Below are positions 58,501-64,000 of a stretch of 64,000 nt of DNA, one piece after another. Origin of the DNA: Gymnorhina tibicen (lineage: Eukaryota; Chordata; Aves; Passeriformes; Artamidae). The translations under genes and the position numbers were made by a program. The stretch covers positions 92,434 through 156,433 of the forward strand of contig VXAZ01006384.1 of the NCBI GenBank assembly GCA_013399875.1. Reading direction: 5' to 3'. A model generated the notes under the pieces. The model made no database searches. It was given only the letters and a program-made list of their open reading frames with translations, and had not been told where the DNA came from. Each line of letters begins with the position of its first letter. Positions within the stretch are counted from its first letter, which is position 1.

Positions 58501-61369
58501 ACTTGGTCGTTGGGACACCACTCCTAAGGGGAAGGGGAGTTTGCCAAGGCACCAGTTGAATACAGTGGGGCGGCTGGAGGTCCACAATCCCAAGTGGTGA
58601 AGGTGAAGGAGGGCAGGGGTTCTTTGTACCAACAAAGATTTTCCCTGAAGATAAGCAGGGACAGAAATGGTAAATAACTGTCACAGCTGTGCACAAACTG
58701 GTTGAAAAGGAGAAAGTGTGCAAGGCTGTTTTGCAGACAGATTAGTGCTCCTGCCTAAAATACCTGGCTTCTTTTGCACGTTATTCTTCCTGCCTTAATT
58801 TCGTGGGTGTCTGCTGACTTTTATGCCTGATTGGATGAGACTAGGATTTGACCCATGGCCTCTTATGTACACCCCTCAGTCATGAAGAAAACTTAGGAGG
58901 GGTGTAAAGGAACAAGAAATGGGTTTAAGTTTGCATCCAGTGAACTAGCAGCTGTTTTGCCTACAGCTGAACTGGAATTTGAACATGAATCTACATATTG
59001 TGGCAAGAGGAAGGAGGGGAATGTTTAATATAGTGTTCTGGGGAGTTTTACAGTGTATTATAAAATTAGAATCTCAAACATATTTAGGAAAAAATGCACA
59101 CAGCAGCAAAGGAAGTAACCTATTCATACACTAATTAATTTTAAGAAGTACTGGTTTGTTTCTGTTCTGAAAGTAGAAATCTTGACCCTCTACTGTGATG
59201 TGCTGGATGAGCTGAAGTGAGGTGCCTTTCAAAACCTTTCATAACCAGAGAAAAGAATTAATAAATATCTTCAATACTGTGTTTGGATGTTCTAGTTTTG
59301 TTACTGCTGTTGAGACTATCTTTCTGTTTCTAGGGCCAAATAACACTGAACACAGTAAAATAAAATGCAATGTTCTCTTTGTCTTCAGACAAAGAATCTC
59401 CAGGTGACTGAAGACCTTTGCCTATTTCCATTAATATCAAGTGAAAGTCTTTTTATTCCTTCAGTGGGAGCACAACTGAATCATTACATACCATTTCTTG
59501 AAAACAATGTCAGATCCTGCTCTCTTTCTCTTTTTACTCCTCATGTCTACTATAGAAATTAATAAATATTAATATTTTATTGTTCTCTAGCCTTTTACTA
59601 CACTCTTTTTGTATTTTCAAAATCCAGTGTGTTGTTTTGGCACACAACAACCATCAATGGAAAGACTTAGTTAAAAATATTTGGAGAACATTACAAACAA
59701 AACCAGGGAAATACATCACTGTGAGACAGGTTGAAGTAAGCTCAGTATTCAATTCTGCCTGTGCCAGCATTTCAGAAGTACGGTTTTTTCCATCACTGGT
59801 GTTTTTCACTTCTATTTTCATCAAGAGATTTTGAATCGTCATTGAAATCTACAAGGGAAACACAAAGGGTTAATTCTATTTTTAATAACAGGAGATTGTG
59901 TAAAATGTTGGTATTGAACAGAGTGTGTGGCCATAGCAAAATCAAACATGACTGGACTCTCTAGTGCTTGACATAGTGCAATGGGGTTTCTATTATTTAT
60001 GCATGTCAAGATTTAGCTTCCAACACTAACAAACTGATGTCATTCTAGTTCTGGTTTGAATTAGCAAAAATCAGAGCTTTTCTTTCTACTCTCATTTTGT
60101 AATAGCATTGCCAATTAAGAAATAAGACACCAGCCATGAACAAAGAAACAGTTCCTCCTCTAATTTAGAGTTTGTGGTCTGAATTCAACAGGCCTGATGG
60201 TCACCAGCTGTTTTACAGCATCAAACTTGTATTTCCATCTTAAATTGGATGTCCTCATGAAATGTAGTTCCACTGGCTCAGGGAGTCTTTCTCTTGTTTT
60301 TGTGAATAAACTGGAAATTAGAATTATGATCTCTGTGATTATACAACTGTCTGAAGAATCATTTACTATATGGCTGTCTTTAAACCCAGATGTTTTCAGT
60401 TCTTCTGCTCACAGATGTCTCCACTTCTGGTGGTGGTTGGGAATTTTTATCTGAAGAAAACCAGCACAGGTAGTTCTTAAGCACAAATGGTTTCAATGAA
60501 GAATTTTGTAATTTTTTTCTGAATAATGTCTTTCATATAAAAATGTTATTATTTTCTGATAGGTACCACATTTCCTCAAAGGTCTGAAGAAAGGAATAGC
60601 TGCTGCTTTCACATTCTTGTTTTGTGTGAAGCTGTCTGCAGCAATTAGAAAAAGCTCCTGGCAGGACTGAATCACGGGATTCCAAGAAAGAAGACTTTGT
60701 TGATCATGGCATAGCTTTTTAGCACAGATTTTCACATGTCTTTTCCATCAAATTTCTGGCTTCTTCAAAAAGGGACAGCTCGTCTCAGTAGAAATACACC
60801 CACTTTGCATACACACTGTAGATGTTAATTACCATTTTACTTCATTGCTACCACATCCATGCCAAGTACTAATTTGGCCACAATCCTTTCAGCTGACCTC
60901 AGACTTGTCAGCATCATTGCATGGGGTTATACCTTTAAACATGGCTCCTTTTTGTTTTAGCACACTCCATAATTTGGGATACTGATATTTCATCTCTATT
61001 TCTACAGATTCTATATATATTATGTCCAAAACCTGCAAGTGTTTACAGTGCCTGCTGCTTGCTGAGTAGGTACTGCTGTCTTTCCTTTAACACACTTACC
61101 CATAGCCTAATAGGAAATCACAATGCACAGTCAGGCCATGAATACAACATCTCATTTTAGGGATGGGAAATGCAGTGATTTCTGAGGTCAATATAAAAAC
61201 AGGCTGTGTGTCGTGTTTTCAGTCCCTGTGTGCTGTATGATTCCCGTTGGGTTGAACAGGTAACTTTTAGCAGGGAGACAACAGTACATGAAAGTACTCC
61301 AACTGCATTGGGAACTCCAGGGAGCAGGAATTAACAAAATGTATTTTGTTTTATGGTGGGTTTTGTGGT
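55577..61369. other. Intergenic or intronic DNA, no gene seen
   Basis: About 5.8 kb with no recognised exon, RNA gene or transposon. Two patches (about 56470-57070 and 57670-57920) are richer in G+C than their surroundings and have several 60-100 codon frames on both strands, but none resembles a known family. Confidence 0.65.
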
Positions 61370-62150
61370 GTTTAGCCTCATGAAATTCAACAAGGAGAAG
61401 TACACGAAGAACATGATGCTCAAGGGCACAAACAGCCACAGGCACCAGTACATTCTGGAGGCTGCCCAGCTGGGAACAGCTTCACAGGAAGCACTTGGGG
61501 GTCCTAGCAGACACCAAGCTGACCATGGGCCAGCAGTCTGCCCTTGTGGGAAAAAACCCCACCAAGAGCATCTTGGGCTGTGTGAGGAGCAGTGTTCCCG
61601 GCAAGGGGAGGGAAGGGATCTTGCCTCTCTACTCAGCACTGGTGACACCACACTAGGTGCTGGTCCAGTTCTGGGCTCCCCAGTACACGAGACATGGACA
61701 CACTGGAGAGAGTCTAGCAAAGGCTGCAGAGATGATGAAGGGGCTGGAGCATCTCTCCTTTGAGGAGAGTCTGAGAGAGCTGGACCTGTTCAGCCTGGAG
61801 CCCCAAGAAGGCTCAAGGGAGGGATCTTACTAAGTTGTGCAAGTACCTGAAGGGAGTGCACACAGGGAAGGGAGCCAGACTCTTTCCAGACATGGCCATT
61901 GATAGGGCCAGAGGAGATGGGCACACACTGAAACACAAATTCCCTACAAACAGCAGGAAACACTTTTTTACTGTGAGGGTGTCTCAGCATTGGCACAGGT
62001 TGCCTAAGGAGGCTCTGGAGACTCCATCACTGAAGATATTCAGAAGTCATCCGGACGTGGTCCTGGGCACCCGACTCTGGGTGGCCCTGACTGAGAAGGG
62101 GGTTGGACCAGATGGCCTACAGAAGTCCCTTTTAGCCTCAGTCAACGGTT
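61370..62150 (+). mobile_element. CR1 LINE fragment, relatively young
   Basis: About 0.78 kb, 5'-truncated, plus orientation. The frames show CR1 protein: CLMKFNKEKYTKN-like sequence near the left, then KHFFTVRVSQHWHRLPKEAL and FRSHPDVVLGTRLWVALTEK near the right, with frame changes between. It retains CpG dinucleotides (TCATCCGGACGTGG), suggesting limited decay, and shares 88 identical bases with the inverted copy at 45058-45145. Confidence 0.94.
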
Positions 62151-63494
62151 CTGTCGCACTGAGTATGCCTTTTCTAGAGTCTTCAATTAAACAGAGCTCG
62201 AATTACTCATGTTTTGTTTTGCAGACTGATTTTTACATTATATAGGTATCCGTAACTGCCATTTAAAATTTTTATGTGGTATAATAATGTGTTATGAAAT
62301 ATATAAGACAAGTTTTCAACTGAAAAACATAGAGATATCAAATTTAAAATTAACAGCATCAGCAAAGGAAACTATAGCAAATAAATGGACTTGTCAGTCC
62401 GTTGGTGAGTTGGTTGCAAATCTTGCATGGATTAAGCAGCTGCGAACAAGAAGTTACTGAATTACAAAAATAACTAGGGTCTATTGACTTTTAAAACTGG
62501 ACATTGTTAAATGGTCCCTATAATAATCTAAGATAGTTTAACTTCTGGAGGTTGTATGAAAGAAACTCACCATTCAGCATTATTCTCCATCTGCTTTTAC
62601 TCACAGTTGCTACTGTTGTGGAACAAGTTTCTCTTGCAAGCTTCAAATTTTCCACTACAACAGAAATATCTCAATTTTCATATTTGTTCAAAATCCAGTC
62701 TGGGTTTTTTGCAAACATCACAGTGTGCCAGATGATATAACGGATTGTATACAGCTGTGATTATAAGCCTTGAAAAATAGCTGCAGAACATGCTTGTATT
62801 TCTTTGTTCTTGCAGCCAGTCTCATCTTTTTCTGGTTCTGCTGTCCTGTAGAAGTTAGACCTTCCTGCCCATCCTACTACTTTGTATTCCTCCCTTTCTC
62901 TAACAATTTTCCTTCATTCTGCCTGTTCCTTGCAATCTTATGAAATCACTGACCCAATATGTGGTAACACCACAGAGGTGTTCAAAATGCCCAGTGAACA
63001 AAGATGTGTGCTGTTTCTTCCACCTCCCAAAAGCAACACTGCTTGTCCCTTTCCTTAAGTGACAAACTCTCTAGTCCACATGGGAAAGGGTTTGTGACAC
63101 AATCCAGCAAGGGTGCATGGAGCGCTACCTTGGGATGGCAGGCCCATGGGAGTGATGTTGAGAAAGGTGTCTTCTACAGAAGACATGCTTAGGAAAAAGA
63201 AGATCTGCTTCAGAGAAGATCTGAAGATCTTCAGGTAAGATCTTCAGACAGCTGGAAGAAACTTCACTTTCACCTGCCCTGGCCCTTCAGCCACCCTGGT
63301 ATCTGCTGAAGAGTTAATGCAGTAGAGCACAGGTAATTCAGGAATTTTCTGGACTCCACTGATGACGATTTCCTGTCACAGGTGACTGAAAAGAAAAGAA
63401 GTTCTGTTGTTTCTGTTAATTTCACAGAAAAATTGGTTGGGAATGTGAATGTTGGGAGGAGCCACGACTGCAGTTACCACAGGACAGTGTAGTT
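62151..63494. other. Intergenic or intronic DNA
   Basis: AT-rich DNA without a recognised gene. At 63195-63252 the motif AGATCTTCAG is repeated in both orientations, including a 14-bp perfect palindrome at 63221-63234. Confidence 0.7.
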
Positions 63495-63818
63495 CAATGT
63501 GTACAAATACCTGATGGGGGGAATAACGAAGATAAAACCAGACTCTTCTAGTGGTGCCCAGTGACAGGACAAGAGGCAGCAAGCACAAAGAGAAATATGG
63601 GAAATTCTACTTAAAGGGAAGAAAAAATTTTTTAGTATTTGGACAATTAAACAACGCATCAAGTGTCTTAGGCAGGTGGTGGAGTCTCCATTCTTAGAGA
63701 TATTAGAAACCCAGTTGAACAACAGTCCTGGTAAACTTGCTGTAGCTGATACTGCTTGAGCAGGGGTTTGGACTAAGCAACTTCCAGAGATACCTTCCAA
63801 CCTCTGAGATTCTGTGAC
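63495..63818 (+). mobile_element. CR1 LINE 3' fragment
   Basis: Diverged 3' end of a CR1 in plus orientation. It contains GTGCCCAGTGACAGGACAAG, AGGCAGGTGGTGGAGTCTCC, and a terminal CTTCCAACCTCTGAGATTCTGTGA. About 320 bp, with the reading frame lost. Confidence 0.9.
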
Positions 63819-64000
63819 GTGAATCTCTGATAAAAAATATACTCCAAAGCACATTTCACGGTAAATTTTAGAAAAGCTTATTCATAAAGAAATTACAGGG
63901 AGGAATCCCAGCTGCCAAACCAATTTGAAAGGGTGCTTTATTTAAAATTACGGGAGCATCAGCTTTCTTTAGCCTGTTATGCACAATGCTGTACAAATAG
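63819..64000. other. Unannotated right edge
   Basis: About 180 bp of AT-rich sequence with nothing recognisable. Confidence 0.7.

Noticed and set aside
58322..58723. A 133-codon minus-strand frame
   Set aside because: The longest frame of the far right not tied to a repeat, but its composition is unlike a domain, there is no recognisable family, and overlapping frames on the other strand are nearly as good.
35000..64000. Expected neighbour CFAP95 (C9orf135), next gene beyond PTAR1 in human
   Set aside because: I looked for its conserved peptide segments, as far as I remember them, on the plus strand and did not see any, so no exon is called.
1..64000. tRNA genes, CRISPR arrays, riboswitches or bacterial operons
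   Set aside because: I saw no tRNA-like B-box sequences in context, no regular spacer arrays, and the DNA is clearly vertebrate. An undescribed multi-gene system is not supported by anything in this window.

Overview
The window is vertebrate nuclear DNA, almost certainly from a bird. Two things support this. First, the dispersed repeats are CR1 LINEs, 5'-truncated and in both orientations, several ending in the ATTCTATGA-type tail typical of avian CR1. Second, one split gene on the minus strand, PTAR1, is recognisable exon by exon. In chicken the segment corresponding to human 9q21, where PTAR1 lies, is on the Z chromosome, so a Z-linked locus is likely; that is inference from synteny. There are no bacterial-style genes, CRISPR arrays or operons. 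Most open reading frames of 60-100 codons here are chance frames in AT-rich non-coding DNA or remnants of CR1.

Layout. 1-5357: 3' untranslated and downstream DNA of PTAR1. 5358-28980: six coding exons of PTAR1, read right to left, with introns of 548, 6981, 3673, 4881 and 6321 bp. All have GT-AG ends, and the codon phase is continuous across all five visible junctions. 28981-34506: the visible part of intron 1, ending in a CpG island. 34507-34934: a run of 428 N that very probably hides PTAR1 exon 1 and its promoter. 35041-35123: a short divergent open segment ending at a consensus splice donor. 35124-64000: about 29 kb with no gene I can recognise. It carries one exon-like segment open in two frames (39695-39851), seven CR1 fragments, one solo LTR with a 5-bp target duplication, a perfect-period 150-bp triplication, a (GGAT)n array beside a strong CTCF-like motif, and two G-quadruplex motifs.

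Function. PTAR1 is the alpha-type subunit that pairs with RABGGTB to form geranylgeranyltransferase type III. The visible exons give 405 continuous residues with five recognisable PFTA repeats. Only the N-terminus, about 29 residues judging from the human protein as I remember it, is missing. The right half looks like an intergenic interval; its most plausible functional signals are regulatory (CTCF-like site, G4 motifs) rather than coding.
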